Origin: Larimichthys crocea
Lineage: Eukaryota > Chordata > Actinopteri > Sciaenidae
Length of the DNA stretch: 64,000 nucleotides
Assembly (NCBI RefSeq): GCF_000972845.2
Contig: NC_040027.1
Coordinates: forward strand, 16,864,410-16,928,409
Direction of reading: 5' to 3'
Numbering within the stretch: the first letter of the stretch is position 1; the number at the start of each line of letters is the position of its first letter. Made by a program: the position numbers and the translations under genes. A model generated the notes under the pieces. It was not told the DNA's origin. It ran no database searches and saw only the letters and a list, made by a program, of their open reading frames with translations. Below are positions 1 through 14,582 of this stretch, one piece after another.

Positions 1-699
1 ACTCACTAAAGAGATGAAACAAGGTCACCTCAAAGGGGAAAATAATTTTGATGTGGACTGAGATTAAGACAGGGGTGATGTTGTCAGTTACTGTCGGATT
101 TTTCATGTTACTTACTCCAACAGGTGCTGATCTTGTTTGAAGTGTTTCATTGAGTTTATTGCTCTCTTTATGATTGTAACTACATATCAATCTGTATATG
201 ATGGCTGCAACTTACTCATATTGGTTGTTTTGTCTTGGCCAAGAGCCCAGAACACAAACATATGGTTTTCTTGAATGCTTAGCCCTAAGGAATCCATGAT
301 TTCCAAAAATCATGTCGTTTTTTATTGTGATGCTGCCTGATGGATTGGAGGTCATGGGCGTTCAGTGTTGAAATCCCTAAATTCATTGCAGCTTTGTGGT
401 AACAAACATTCTCAAACTGTTGGACTGTATGCCAAGTTTCTTACAAAGTGGTGTACTTCATCGTTCCTTGCTTTAAATGAACTATTTTACATGCAGAGGT
501 GTTTTTGAGAATTTCACAACTTTCACAGTTTTCCTATCTTTTGTGAGTGTCTATTACAAATAAGAATACATTATTAAAAAGTATACTGTGTTTTGTATTG
601 TACTGTATTTAATTGAATATACATACATAGAAATGGTTTTAGAAGATTAACTGAATTGATCCCTCAACTGGAAAATTCTTTTTTTCACTCAAGATTTAA

Positions 700-1090
700 A
701 AATATAGGTCCAAAATACAACCACACACACGCGAAAAGGGCTTATAGAAATGCAAATGTGGAGAGATGGTAAAGGGATGGGCAGCCACATAGTTGAGATC
801 AGTTAGGGGTTCGGTAATCAAGGGTAGGTAGTGCCCAGGAAGGGAACTGGTACCTCTCCAGGTATTAATCCACACCCCATACTGTGGTGTTTGCTGGAGC
901 TGAGCTGGCTTCCAAGTTCTCATGCACTACTACTGCTTTTTTTCCCTGTTAAAAGGGTTTTTTTCTGGGCAAGTTTTTCCTCACTCGAACCGAGGGTCTA
1001 AGGACAGAGGGTGTCACTCCCTGTACAGATTGTAAAGCCTTCTGAGGCAAATGTACTTTGTGACTTTGGGCTATACAAATAAAATCTAAA
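700..1090 (+). mobile_element. Fish retroposon remnant, 3' end
   Basis: The block TTTTTCCTCACTCGAACCGAGGGTCTAAGGACAGAGG...TGTACAGATTGTAAAGCC...GGGCTATACAAATAAAATC (about 955-1085) is a familiar high-copy fish retroposon 3' end. The preceding 250 bases appear to belong to the same element. It ends in AAATCTAAATCTGATCTGA, a typical degenerate tail. Confidence 0.6.
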
Positions 1091-4000
1091 TCTGATCTGA
1101 TAACTACTGCTGCCATCTGCTAATCATGACATTCTGGTTTTGTTCACATTTTACACAGCGTTCCACCTTTTTTGAAATCCAACAAAGACAGAAAGTATTC
1201 ACAGTTAATGACTTAGTGATTCATCAACTATCAAAACAGTTGCTGATCAATTTTCTGTTGATCATCGAAATAATTTATAATGAGTGACTTACTCTGCTTT
1301 TGTTTTTGTTTTTTTGCTTTACATTTTCTTTTACATCATACATGTAAAACTACTCTTGCTTGTTTAGCTCACCCAAAAACGGTCCAGTAGTATTTGTTCA
1401 AAGCTACTTAACTTCTGCTGCCTGACTTTCAGGATTATTATGAAATCAACATTAACCCCAGAAGACAGGTTTTGCAACAAAAAAATAAAAAATACCATGC
1501 CTTCACCATCCTAAGAATAAAAATTCAGCTCACACAATGAAACACTAAAGAATAGTGTGCATCTATATCTAGCTGTAGAAGGTTATGTGAGCTGTTTTTA
1601 TATGCTGATTAATACAAGCAAAAGAAGCCTAAGAAAGTTTAATGAGCAACTATTTTGCATTCTTTTCAAATCAACTCTGTAAATCCAGTGGGAGCTCTCA
1701 CCCTTACTAAATCTCCTTTAGTTGGCAACATGTTTTGAATTAAACTATGCACTAAATTTAAGAGTGTAAACATTCAAAATGTTTGTGAAGCTCAAATTTC
1801 TCCTTTTGATAGCAGAAAAAAAAGAAAGAGAAACATAACTGACCAGCATGACTTAAAAAACCCTCCTCTTACCACTCCAACCTGCACTAAATAAATAGTG
1901 GGAAATTACTTTTGCATGCAAAAGAGATTTCACGAGATTAAAGCAGTATATTAAGTGTGAAAGAAAGAAAGGAGACACAGCAGGAGAAAACAAGCAGGCA
2001 GCAAAAGAGTAGGTCTGCATGACTGATCAGGAAAATCATTAAGACTGAGACACAAAAAGCTCCCAACAAACAGAAAGCAATTTTGATCTGTTTGTAAGGT
2101 TAGTAATGAAAAGATTCAATTATCTAGTCTAGTGTGTTTAAAATGTAAAATTCATGTGCTGGTTGGCAACAGCTGAAAATGAAAGACACTATATGATATT
2201 TTGTGAGAGGCAATATGAATTTTCCCTTCAGCAAAATGAAAAACATATTTTAGGAATTGCTTACCTTCTTCATATTTGTCTTCCTTTTCATTATATTTAT
2301 CATAGGTAGGGTGACTTTTGTTTGTGTTTGTCTCATAGCGTATAGGCTCTGCATTATTATTTGTCAAAACAGAGTCAGTGCCATATCAGCTGCAAGCTGC
2401 TGTCTTTCCTTCTCTCATAACATGAGATAATTAATAAAAACAGAGGTTTACAACTCAATAAAAAAAACAATCCTTCAAAGGTGGAGACCTCAGAATGAAA
2501 AGGTATTTCTGACATTTCAGTGAAACAGGAGAAGAATTTAAATTTTACACCTCCATCCACCTTCACAAAGTGAACTTGGTTGTCTCTTGGTTTTGAAGTG
2601 GCAAACCTTCTTGCTAAAACAATACTTCTACTTGATAAAATCTAATTTAATGGGCCATTAAGTCTGCCGCTGCAAATGTTAATAAGTTAACAACTGAATT
2701 TTAAATGTTGCCAGAAGTAAAGTGATCTAACACTCCACTACAGGGTTCCTCCTGTTTAATTATAGTGAAGAATCAAGGGGGTTTTTCACATGTCGCTCTC
2801 ATTCATTAAGGTGTCTACAAAGCGTGACTCATTTGTTATTATCCATTAGTTTCTTATACCGAATAATCATCTTCAAGTGAGAAAGCCATGACTTTGAAAA
2901 GGCTTATATCTTTCTTCTATTGACAGAATGTGTTTTTTTAGAGACAGAATGATTGCCTACAAAGTCAATGGAAAGAAGAGATTAGACACAAATTCGCCTG
3001 TGACAGCACGATGAGACCTGTCCACTCGAGCAAAAAAGAAAAAAAACCTTTCAACTGCAACCACCTCCCTGCAACTCCCGTACATAAATATGGTGCTTCA
3101 TTCACTCTCTAAAGACAAGGAAGGCAGCAATGACATTTGTCAGCATAAATGCAAAAAAAAAAAATCTCGGCAAAGTATAAAATGATGTTCTTGTATATTG
3201 AATACATCTTTTTGATTTGATTTAGGCTTTTCACATTTAAGCTGCCGGCTCTTCGACAAACTGTAAGACTGTGACTGAGAGAAGGTGTTGATAAAAGCCT
3301 ACTTAAGCTGACATCATAAAGAGTGCTGCCATGTTTGACTGATACCCTTATAGTGGGGAGACTTAATCAATGTCTGTCATAGTGTCAAGGACAGTCCAGC
3401 AAGTCAACCTCTCTGTGACTATTTTCTTGCTTTTTTTCTTTTTTCCCCCAGCACTCCAAAAATTACTATTTCGTCTACATGCAAAGGGATTGTTATGAAT
3501 AATGGAATCATTAAAATGAAGGAGTGACGGAGATAGAGATATGATGGCCAACAACAGCATCAAGTCTATAATTTACCCTGGTGTGAAGAAGTTCTATTAT
3601 CTGAGTGGTTTCATTTCCTCGAGTGTCTGGCATGAAAAAATTCAAATTTCTATGCATGTACTGCCTTGTATTGGATGTTATTTGCTATTCATAGATATCT
3701 AGAGTTTGTGGTAAGTGTCTTATAGAATTGGTGTTTAGCTCAAGGAAGGTGTGGGGCTGACTGGCTGGGTGAAAATTGAACCCTCTGGCTATGATAATGA
3801 TTTAAATTCCTGCTATCCTCTGCACACACACTCAGATACTGCCTTATGAATACAACACAGGTTTCCCTGAAAATACTGACCAAGAAGAATTTGTTTGTAA
3901 CCACAAAAGAGAGGCCAAGAGAAAAAGGACTGAACTTACAAGTTAAACTGTGAAAGCTAGTTTTTAAGTAGAGGACAGAGCAGATTCGCTCTTTGAATGT

Positions 4001-4640
4001 TTTTCATTTGAAGCTTTAAAGCAGCACTAACAATATTTTAACAATGTAAATAAGTGGAATGGTGAGATGGGGTTGCTCGTTGTGACAAACCCAGACAAAT
4101 ATTACCTGACTCTGTTGTTGCCTGCAGTGTTTTAGTGTCTTTTTGCTCATTGTTTTGGTTTACCAGCCCCTGATTTTACTGTTCACGACAATCTCATCAA
4201 CCATGTTTCCAGCAGCAAGTTATTTTTCAGCCAAAAGGCTCTAGTAAACCCAGTTTACTATCCAGTTGGAACAATTATATTAAGTATTAAAACCTTAGAT
4301 CATAGACATGGCCAAAATGTTTGGTCTGTCAGAATAACTCCCTTCTTTATCCTCTGCCCTTGCGCTGTCCAGATGTGGTAGTCCCCTGCTGAACTTTTGC
4401 TCAGGTCAGACAGAAACTACGCTTAATTCCTACTGACAGGATTGATCCACTCGCAGTCTGCGTGTGATTCTCCCTTTCTTTTTAGGGGACAGAGTTGAGC
4501 GGGAGGAATTATGGAGGAAAATACAAGACAAATAAGAGTATTTTCCATAATGTCACACTATTCCTCTCGTATTCAAAGACGAGACTCCAGGCTTAAACCT
4601 ACATCTAAAAACAACACACAAAGAATGACTTTTCAAGTGA
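1091..4640. other. Gene-free AT-rich DNA
   Basis: No exon with a recognisable domain, RNA gene or clear repeat was seen. Homopolymer A/T runs are common. Open frames are short and have no codon signal. Confidence 0.45.
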
Positions 4641-4647
4641 TGCTGTT

Positions 4648-4770
4648 TCAGTTCAGTTCAGTTCAGTTTTATCTATATAGTGCCAAATCATAACAAAAGT
4701 AAGCACTTTCCATACAGAGAAGGTCTGGACCGTACTCTTGATAATATTATTTACAGAGACCCAACAATTC
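4648..4770 (+). mobile_element. Short dispersed fish repeat (SINE-like)
   Basis: TTCAGTTCAGTTCAGTTTTATCTATATAGTGCCAAATCATAACAAAAG followed by GGTCTGGACCGTACTCTTGATAATATTATTTACAGAGACCCAACA is a common dispersed fish repeat. It lacks part of its middle. Confidence 0.6.
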
Positions 4771-4964
4771 ATCATTTTAGCCCTGAGCTGTGTTGCCTCA
4801 TGAGACATGCTGCTCTCACTTCAGACTTCTTTGGGGTAAAATGTATGAAAAATGAAATAGAGAGGACCGTGGAAACCTTCCTTGACCTCCCAGAGTTTGT
4901 TTACCGAGCTAAGAGGAAAGATATTCATGCTGTTGTCACTGAGCTCAGTCTCTGGAAGGCTTAA
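4770..4964 (+). other. Unrecognised open stretch, possible lone exon
   Basis: After CATCATTTTAG, a plausible splice acceptor, about 60 codons stay open and end in TAA at 4964. The product contains segments such as MRHAALTSDFFGVKCMKNE and TFLDLPEFVYRAKRKD, which look more protein-like than the other intergenic frames in the window. I do not recognise the family. It could be a terminal exon of an unseen gene, a retained exon fragment next to the repeat, or chance. Confidence 0.22.
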
Positions 4965-5165
4965 AAACTTCCTCCAACACTTATATTCTCTTCTTTTTCA
5001 GCATTTAATATGATTTAACCTCATATCCTGGCAGAGAAACTGCTGACCTATTTTGGCATGATATTTTTATTATATGATGTATTTTAGATCTTTGAGTAGC
5101 ACAAGTCAGAATAAATTATTTTTTGTCTGAACAGCTGTTCTCTCCCGGTAGCTCATGGATATATC

Positions 5166-5579
5166 CTATATATGTTCTCTTGTCTTTTTTTGGATACAGG
5201 GCTTTATGTAGCTGTTGGCAGGTTGTGGACATAAAGTACACCGTATAACTACATGCCAGCAGTTTGTGAAAAAAGGAACAGAAAGGTCATTATTTTCCAC
5301 CAGGAAGTCAACTTGATTCCCTACTTGCACACCAGTGATGCTTCTGATGGCTTGAGCTTTCGAAATACTGACTAACCAGTCCATTGCACAACCAATATGG
5401 CAAATGCAACACAGGTGCCAGTAACAGAAGCCATCCATCCTAATGTGGCTAGTCAAAGTCACTGGAGTGAAACCCTCCACATCAAACAGGAGAATATCTC
5501 TCAGAAACTGTCTCATAGAGGCCAAATCAAATGCAATTGGACTGAGTGGCTTTTCTGTTGCAGAGCAACTCAGCTTCAA
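5166..5579 (-). other. Unrecognised 137-codon open frame
   Basis: This is the longest plausible unassigned frame in the upstream 20 kb. It has many Cys, Ile and Phe residues, with segments such as FLRDILLFDVEGFTPVTLTS and ITGVQVGNQVDFLVENNDLS. It reads toward the open stretch at 4770-4964 on the other strand. No domain was recognised and no promoter or splice context is evident. It may be a decayed mobile-element or gene fragment. Confidence 0.2.
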
Positions 5580-5599
5580 AAGAGAGTCATACAGTCATA

Positions 5600-8500
5600 C
5601 AGGAAAACATTCTTATTTTTGTTGCATAAAACATATTTCAAAATAACTTGTTTTTTGCATTGAAACGTTGTTGTTGTGTACTCGCTTTGTTTTCATACCC
5701 AGTTTCCTTCAGCCTGCAAGACGACTGTAAATAGAGACACTGTTATCTTTTGTACTTGCTCAATGGATTTCTACTGTTGGTGATTGTTGGTGACACTGGA
5801 GCCGAGCCGTTGGGGAATGACACACAGAACTATTTTTTCCAGTGAGTATTTTAGAATAGTCTGAAAATGATTTGCTCTTAAAATCCTGTGTAGTTTCACT
5901 AGAACTCTCTCAACATGCTGCCTCATTGTATTGTATTTACTCTAAGGAATAAAACATCAAAATTAACCCAGCATTATAAATCGCTGTGTTTTGAAATAAT
6001 GCTACATTAAGGGTGGATTTCTCCTTGAGGTTTCTTATATAAAAGAACCACGTACTGCATGAGCACTGGAACAGCAATCACTTTATCAATCTAAAGATAT
6101 TGTCAGCACATTCTGCACTACACGGGAATGGAGATGAGGAAAAATTATGGGTTTAATCTGAGTCTGATTTGCGAACAAATTGCTGCAGTTCTGAAAAACT
6201 GGAGTTCAGTATCAAATATCTACAAAGTCCATGAAAGTTAAAGAAATAAAAGAAAGCTGCTGCTAGAATATGAACATAAATCAGGAGGAGAGATCATGAG
6301 ACTAAGCCTCTTTATAGGCACACTTCAGTGATTTAGTCCTAATTGTTCTCTTATTTTAATCTTTATGGCACGTTACTTTGTTTTGCTGTGCCTCCTTAAT
6401 CGAGAAATAAATGCTGCTTCAAATTCCACAAAGTAAAATCAAATTGATTTTTATGAAATTTCTGGGACACTTTCCCTTTTCGCTTACCATCGAAGTGTGA
6501 TGACAGGGAGAAGTATGATTAGTTTGATTAGGCGACTACATCCTTAAAAAATAAAGTTTTTTAACCTTTTTTGGTTTCACAAGGAACTTTTTACTGATTT
6601 GTTCTTCAATAAAACATTCATTTATATTTATCTATTACGTTCTTCCAAGAATTTAGTGTAAGTAATATTTGTCCCTGAATTCATTCAAGATGCAATATAT
6701 AGTCATTTGAATAAAAATGTTTAATTTTGAATGCAATATTAGGTAAATTACTTTTAAAAAGTAACGTGGTATAGTTATTTATTACTTTATGTAAATTATT
6801 ATCACATTACTAGTTGATATCTCTAAAAAGTCATTGTCGAATAACACCCTTTAAAATTAGAAATGGCATTACAACAATAATTCCTACCCACAGTTGCAAG
6901 TTAGTCAGTAGGTTCAGCCCTATAGCAGCCATTAGTTCAAGCCATACATACTTAAGCAGGTTTAAAAAAAAGAAAAAAAAAGAAGGTATTTAGTGTTGAA
7001 ACTGCCCCTTTGTTGTTCTTTATCAAAACCACGTCACACTGCTTCACAGAGTGACTTGAAAAACCAGTAATTCAGTAATTATAAAGAAAAAAAGATTAGT
7101 AAAATACATAAAAGGTTCCTCAAAGCGCTCTCAAAGGGAACTCAAAGTGCTCCAAAGCACTTATCAGAAACACTTTGTCTTAGAGCGTGGTATAAAGTAT
7201 AACTTTGCTCCACTGAAAGCTAAATTTTGTTGAATTCTGTCAATACTCATGCTACTTACTCATACACATCATGTCTGGCATAAAATAATCAATGGCAGAA
7301 GTAAATATATTTGTGTAATTAAATATATATTAGCCTTCAGATTTACTGCTTCAAAATCCTTGTTGAATTAAATATATCCCAATTTCATACCTACATATTA
7401 AATTTACCATTAATTAAAGATGCAAAAAGATGCTAAGGAAAATCAACAACAATTTTAACTATAGAGATGACATCAAATTTGATTACACCAAATACCATTT
7501 TGTAGTTAGCTCGTACCATCAGGCCAAATTTTGGCTAGAATTATATTAATAATATATAATAATATGAGTGAAATGAATAAATAACTAATGTTACTCCGTT
7601 GTTGTCTTTGATTTATTCAGCTCAGAGTAAGAGAAAGAAGTGGTTAAGAATACAATATGAGCACACAACTGTGATATGTAAGAACATCATTACAAAGAAC
7701 AACACTCAGAGAATACCAAGTCACAAATATTTCAGCTGAAAGGTCAGAGGTCCTCACTCACACAGTGCATCAGAGTCTGACAAAGGAAGAGAGAAAATAA
7801 CATACATTATACACTTCCGGCCCTACATCTGACGTGACCGTAAACCTTCATCTTCACCAAGTTCAGTTGTTTCTTGCTCTGACAAGTGAATCTTCCCATA
7901 CAAGTATTCTGTGAGTGAAAGTATAACGGCTAACTGAGAAAATAATGAATCTGCTCTAAATTGAGGACTTTTCTTTGTCTTTGAAAATTGGTTGCCACAT
8001 AGCTTGTCACAGGAGAAACACGTCAAACATGCACTGTGCAATAACAAATTTGACATGTATTGTGACACCAATAACAACAGTGAGACAAATTCCCAGAAAA
8101 CAGAAAACAACAATCAGCTTTTCAACCTGTCTGAAAATAAAAAATAACTCTAGCCTATATTTGTATTTGTACGCAGCTATGCAAACATGTTGTCATTAGA
8201 GAAAAGACTATAAATTTACATTGGTGGTCTGATAATAATTCAGTTCTACCATCCTTAGTTTTCAATATAGTCACCCCCCAAAAAAAGACAGAAAATTACT
8301 TGCAGCTGTCTGCCTGCAAATCAATTTATTTTCATCGAGGCAGAATGATAAAATTGTTATCTGCTTTGTGATGATTCTATCTGCTTTCTCGCTGTATCAA
8401 TTTGTTATTAATCAACATCTCAAATACATGCATGATGCACGATAAGAAATTATTATTTTATTGACTTATCTGTCAAAATAACATGACTGCTTTATGTATT

Positions 8501-11500
8501 ATGTATGCAATGTTTTTCGTGTTCAGTCAACCCAATCTGCTCAAGTAGGTCTCACACCAATTGCGTTTTAAAACGCTGGCATGTTTTGTTTATTAATTCT
8601 ACGATATTTCCTAGAATCTGATTTCTAATTAAATTTTGAAATGTTATTATACTTGGTCTTGCAAAATCAAGTGCAGCATTTTAATAATGGCAATAAGCAA
8701 ACAACTTAGACATTGGACTTGATCTTATAACACTTTGAGTCTATTATTTATATTCAATTTATTTTTATTTTTATATACACACTACATATTCTCAAAATAT
8801 CTGCCTTATGACAAATGTTCACTCAAAATCAATAGTTCATGACACAACGATGTAGTTCAAAAACAAGCTCTGATTTACTTCACGTCATTTATTCATGTCA
8901 GTGGACTGTAAAATTGTCTCTTTTTAATGGTCCCTGAACAAAAATACTGCAGTCTTATCAAAGGCAAACGAGGACAGTCTCAGGAGAGAAACATTAACAC
9001 TAACACATCTAAAAGGAACAACAACAAAGACAGTCCACATGAGATGAACTGAAGTGCATGAATAGAATAAATAACACATCGAGTCAAAGATCATTGCAAC
9101 GGAGGGGGCAATAATGCCCATAATTCAAGATGGCAAACTGCATCCTCACCATTACACGTTGGTAAAAGCACACTGATAGTCTTTGATACAAATACTGGAG
9201 TCACAATGCTTTCTCGCTTCGTGAAAACATTTTGGAGTGCTTTTAAAGATGAACTTGAGTTCAGTTGTTTGAGTTTAGGCTCAAACAGCCTCTGGTTTAT
9301 ACACTGGCATCCAGATCTTTGATAACATATATTCTAACTGTGGTTGAGAGCTACATTGTCTGTGACCTGTACACTCAAAAAAACATTTCAGGCACTTGTG
9401 CATTTCAATTACATAGATAATTTCCATCCATTTGAATTAAAAAGTTTTAATATAAATTTACTAACACTTAATGTGAAGCAAGTAATACGATTTATGTAAT
9501 AGTACTAATAAACTCAAAATGACTGCATTAATTTTCGCTGTTGGGTTTGGGCAAACAAATTGGCTCTATTAATGTTGAATGCATAAAAGAGAGCCAAGAA
9601 TATGAACAAGGGGAACAAGGGTGCAGGGTCTAAAGTAAAATAATAACTTCTATAAAAAAATTGAATAGTTTTTTTAGTACTAAATCCTCTTTTTGTGTTA
9701 CAACCATACATCCTGATGGTCATATGCAAGTTTGTTGTTGGGACAAAACGCTGATAACAAACCTACAAATGATAAAGATACCCACGATTGTGTCTAACTC
9801 TATTACTTAGGCCTCAATAATGTATATTGTATAAATTATATTGAGCTGAACTTTGGAACTTTACCATACAAACAGACTTTAGATCTCTTCACGGCCAGTA
9901 TGGATCCCTGATGATTCCAAAAATTCATTTAATTTGTAAATAAAGGTTTGATTTTCACATCTGAATGTGAAGTCTCATAAAAGATGAATGACTTGGAAAT
10001 AAAAACTTCTCTGTACGGCAAAGCAGTAGTCAGCCAGTGCCCTTGGCTTGAGGACCATCAGATCTATATTTTTAAAAATATGCTAATATTGGGAAACAGT
10101 GTGTAATCTGAAGTGCTCTCCAAGTCAGGAATAACTAATTTATTAGACCAGATATTGCAAATTGAAATGGCAATGTATTTTTACGCTTGGCAATGTGTGC
10201 TTGGCAATGTAGGCTTGGCTAAGCTCCCTGCAGAGATGATAAAACACAACAGCTTAGACTACATATCAACATGATAAATAACATGCAGCCAGCAATGCAA
10301 ATAATCCCCAAAGGGCAATTAAATTAAAACCCTCCAGGGTACACAAAGTGCAGAACTAAAACAGAACTGAATATGAGGAGCAATAGCAATGACAGTCGCA
10401 ACGCTCATTTCAGTATACACAGTGAATACAAGCATGAAGACCTTTAGAAAATCAGGTCACTAAAATGTGCTGGGTGTGGCAGATTTGCCATCAACTGACA
10501 CAGCATAGCATAAATTCAAACCCCCTTTCAGTGTTGACAACAGCTGGCTTACAGTATAGTCAGCATGTCAGCAGCTTTCAGTTCTGTGTGAATGGTTAAC
10601 CGCAGCACTGCAATAAGCTGCCTTCTGGCAATGATGCTGGCTCTTAGCTGGCTGTTTTGTTGTTGTTGGCATTGTTTACATTGTGATGACATAACCACAC
10701 AATAAGATCAAAACTCATGACTTCTCTTCCTTGATAAAACGGCCCTATCAGGTGATATAGCTGTAACCTCCCCCGTAAAAAACTGAACATCATGCTCTTC
10801 ATGTGAGTTTTAGTGCCATCCCTTCACCTGACTGCTTCAAAGGCACACTACCAGGAGCTGTGCGATGTTTATTCAAAGAAAAGGTAACTTCAAAAAGTGA
10901 ACAAAATTGAATAAAGCTTTTGTAAAGTCCCTTTCTGAAAGAGCTTAGAGTGTCCTTCCAGAAATGGGTCATTAGTCGGTTTGGGATTTTTGGGCTTGTT
11001 ATCAAAATGTCATTGCCTTTTTAAGCTTGTTTGCATTCAGTCACATAATGCCCACGAACAAAAAAAAAGTGAGATGTGATAAAGTACAAGATGTCAGCCA
11101 TTGCCACCTGCTGTCATTTCTTTCACACTCAGCGGTCTCCTCTCCCTCACCACACTTATCGCAACTGGTAGCACCTGCATGGCATAACAGCTTTGTTCTG
11201 GCTGTTGTTACATCCTCCCACCTCTCCCTTCTGCCCATGCTCTTTTTTTCTCTTTTTCTTCTGTCCCTTCCTCTCCTTATCTCTCTTTCTGTTCTTCTCT
11301 CCTGTCTTTGATCTGTCTCTTTTCTCTACCCTGATCTCACCACCAAGTGATGTTGGATTTTCGTCAAATCCCACAGCGGGATTTCAGTTGATTTGTCATG
11401 CCAATCGTCATGACAGCATCTGCATTCTTACAAACAACATATATAACATCAAACATCGTTTCACTGCTTGGTTCCTGTGTCTTAGGGAGCCAAATGGTTG

Positions 11501-14110
11501 TTTTGATTCTACCCATGAGGAAATGTCCTTGATAGGAGATACAATGCACTGGCTGAAAGTAGAAAATACAGTTGATACCTTCACCAAGGCTGCACATCCT
11601 GAACAACCTCTAGATTGGTTATTTTAAATACACCAAATGTTTTAAAAGCCCGCATGTGGATCCAGATTTGCATGAAAGTACTGACTTTGACAGCCAATCA
11701 TGTTGATTGCCTGGTACCCACCATGACTTTTGGAGGAATGCCTAAATCTACCTAAATGGAGTTGCCTTGTACCAGTCAGGCACATAGCCATTACTGAACA
11801 TTTTAAATGTTGCTGGAGTGCCACCCTTAGGTAAAATGCCATAAAATACTGCTCAGTTCAACACTGAATTTAGTGAAGACACACTTGTAGGACTAGAATA
11901 TCAAATATAGACCTGTATAAAAAGGATAACAAACTATATGTCTATAAATGTGGGCCTACGTTCAGAAAAGACAAAAACAAAATAACAGTTAAACAGCAGA
12001 CAGGTCCCTCCATCAAGCCAGTGTATAAGATAACATTACAGTACTAGTTCTGAGAAAATGCAAAACAATCTAAAACATTATCCCTTTTATTTATTTATGC
12101 TTCTGTAACACAGCATAATAATTCATTTCTGAGCATACAGCTTCACACTATCTGTAATTTTCTTTCTGAGCAGAGAGGAGAGATTGGTATGCACAAACAA
12201 GCATAAAAGTTTTTTTGTTATTTGTGATAAGCACAGATAAAGCTATATGAATTCCAGAGGTGGAGCGATGGATAGAAAATGATAATGACTGGTATTGACC
12301 TTTAAGGCAACATGTAAAAATCGCAAGTGTCCAATTCCATGTACAGCTCCAGTGGAAGATTGTAGGTGGAAGAAGTGTAGCCTCGTTGTGGAAATAAACA
12401 CCACCTTGCAGAGCTGCAGGGGCGCATTTCCAACTAGCACTGCAGATTCCCTTTAAGTGAGAAGTGTGACCAGTATAATAATATATTTGGTTAGCATTTC
12501 TTTGATCTGCTTGAAGGTTATATTACTTTTTACTGCTCTGCATTTATTTTACAGCTAGAGTAACTAGTTAATTTGCAGATTCAGATATTAGTATAAAATA
12601 TACTGAACTGGACAACTAGACCAACGCCAGCCTTAAACACACTTTTCCTCATCAGGGTGGAGCCAATCCAAGCTTGCAGTGGGCATCAATGCATCAATAA
12701 TATGGTTCAATAATATAATGATTATTCTGAAATTAGCCATTCTGCATAATGAGTACTTTTATTTTTGGTTTTAAGCATGTTTTTGATGGACCTTTACTTG
12801 TATCAGAGTATTTATATGTTGTGGTATTGCTACTACTGCTTGTGGCTAAATACCAAGATGATTTTTTAATAAACAGACCTAGCTTTGATTTTCACTCTGT
12901 GCCATGATCCCTACGAACTACATTTCTCATTCAATGACTGAAGAGCTTTCATGTTGTCATGCCTGTATGTATGTTTAGTGCTTCTTGAGGTAAGGTAATT
13001 CATAAAGCTGACAAAAGTATTTCATCATATGTGTTGGCTTAGAAACTGAGGCTTTGAAATTGAGGCTTTAAGTTCACTTCAGAAATTTGATTTGGTTTCT
13101 TGTTTGCACGTATATCAAATAGATGTAGTCTTAGACACCTATTGTGACCCCATCTGTGCAGCAAATCCCAGCAAAGACCTATCAGCCAAATAAATACACA
13201 CGGTTCATTAACCTTTTTGAACGACATCATTTAGCTGCATCAGCCACATACAGTAGAGAGTTTTATTCAGGGAATGTGAGACAGAAAATAGAGAGTTGGT
13301 CTTTACTGCAGCAGCCTTTTTTATTTGAGATTCAAGAGCAATGGTATTGGAGCATGACAGATCACTGCTGTCGTATAAAGGCTTCTCAGTGCGACTGAAG
13401 GCTGGACAGTGCTAAAACACGTGTTCAAGCAATCCACTTGGGAAACTTCACCAAGGAAACAGACACACAAACACATTTGTAAAGAGGATTCGTGTACATG
13501 GTTGAAACATAAATTCAAAATTATGAACACATCTGAGATTCTAAGTTGAATACAATTATTATTATTATATTACAATAGATTACAATGATTGAAATAGTAA
13601 CACCCTAACTGGGGGCAAGGCTGCAGTAACAAGTGTAGAGAATAACAATCTTCCAAAACACCCATGCTGGTGAAAAGACTTTCATTAAGTGGGATCCATC
13701 ATATTGACGTGAGGAGGGAGAGGCTTGCATCTCTTGCAGCTACACACTGCTCCAGAAGTTACTGTAGAAAATATAAAAAAAACCCAATGCTAACCAAAAT
13801 AAATGAATCATTAAAAGCAACTAGGAGCTTTATAAATTTAGATTGAAAACTAAAAAAAAAAGTTAAAATGTAAAAAAAAAAAAAAATCCATTTTTTGTTT
13901 TTCCCCCAGTGGCTTTGACCTACCAAAAATTACTTGTTAGCATCATCAGTAGCACTTTCTTTCAAGGCAATATACAAGATTATACATTGTAAAATCTTTG
14001 AAAACCTTTGAGATAACGCCTTACTTTAACCTCCTTCCCTATTTAGTATTCATGTGAAATATAAAAATGTTTATATAAAGCCTTTAGCAAGGTGTTACCC
14101 AAGCGGCAAC
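5600..14110. other. Gene-free AT-rich DNA
   Basis: No supported gene. The stretch contains a pyrimidine-rich block at 11.20-11.34 kb that produces spurious open frames on both strands, and many A/T homopolymers. Nothing else was recognised. Confidence 0.45.
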
Positions 14111-14119
14111 CTTTGGCTG

Positions 14120-14530
14120 TGTGCCAGTGCGCCAAAAAATGCAGTTCCTTGAATGGCCACTTGAGGCTGGCTACAAAACATGTAAATGTCCCATTATTAA
14201 AATGTCCAAGTTCACAGCAGAAATAAACATGTTTACAGCCTGGTTTTGGTCTCTATAACAAATTTTCCTGTTTATGACAACTGTACTGAGTCTGAATGTT
14301 TTTTTTTAACTCGCCTGGTCAGATTATATTAAAGTTATGTATAATTAACAGTGTGGCCACTTTGATTGACAGATAGGTGCCATTACAGATGGCTTGTTTG
14401 AGCACTCCGGTGTCATTCGGCCCTCCTTAAATCCGATTTACGCCTTTGTCGATTTCTAGATTATTAATATTTACAGCTTCAAACCTATGGGTGACGCCAC
14501 GTATATGCCCGCCTATTCATTGTACTGTCA
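14120..14530 (-). mobile_element. Dispersed fish repeat, minus orientation
   Basis: GCAGTTCCTTGAATGGCCACTTGAGGCTGGCTACA, the following AATGTCCAAGTTCACAGCAGAAATAAACATG and GACGCCACG near 14.49 kb match, in reverse complement, a repeat seen again at about 63.41-63.56 kb on the + strand (TTTATTTCTGCTGTGAAGTTGGACATTTT ... TAGCCAGCCTCAAGTGGCCATTGGAGGAA). Two copies in opposite orientation show that it is dispersed. It looks like a non-autonomous element. Confidence 0.65.
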
Positions 14531-14582
14531 GTGGTGTTACCACTTTAGGTTGGCAAGGTGTGAAAAATCCCATTGTAAGTTC

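Noticed and set aside
11193..11627. 144-codon frame on + with overlapping frames on -
   Set aside because: It arises from a CTCTT-rich stretch that is open on both strands and shows no recognisable protein features.
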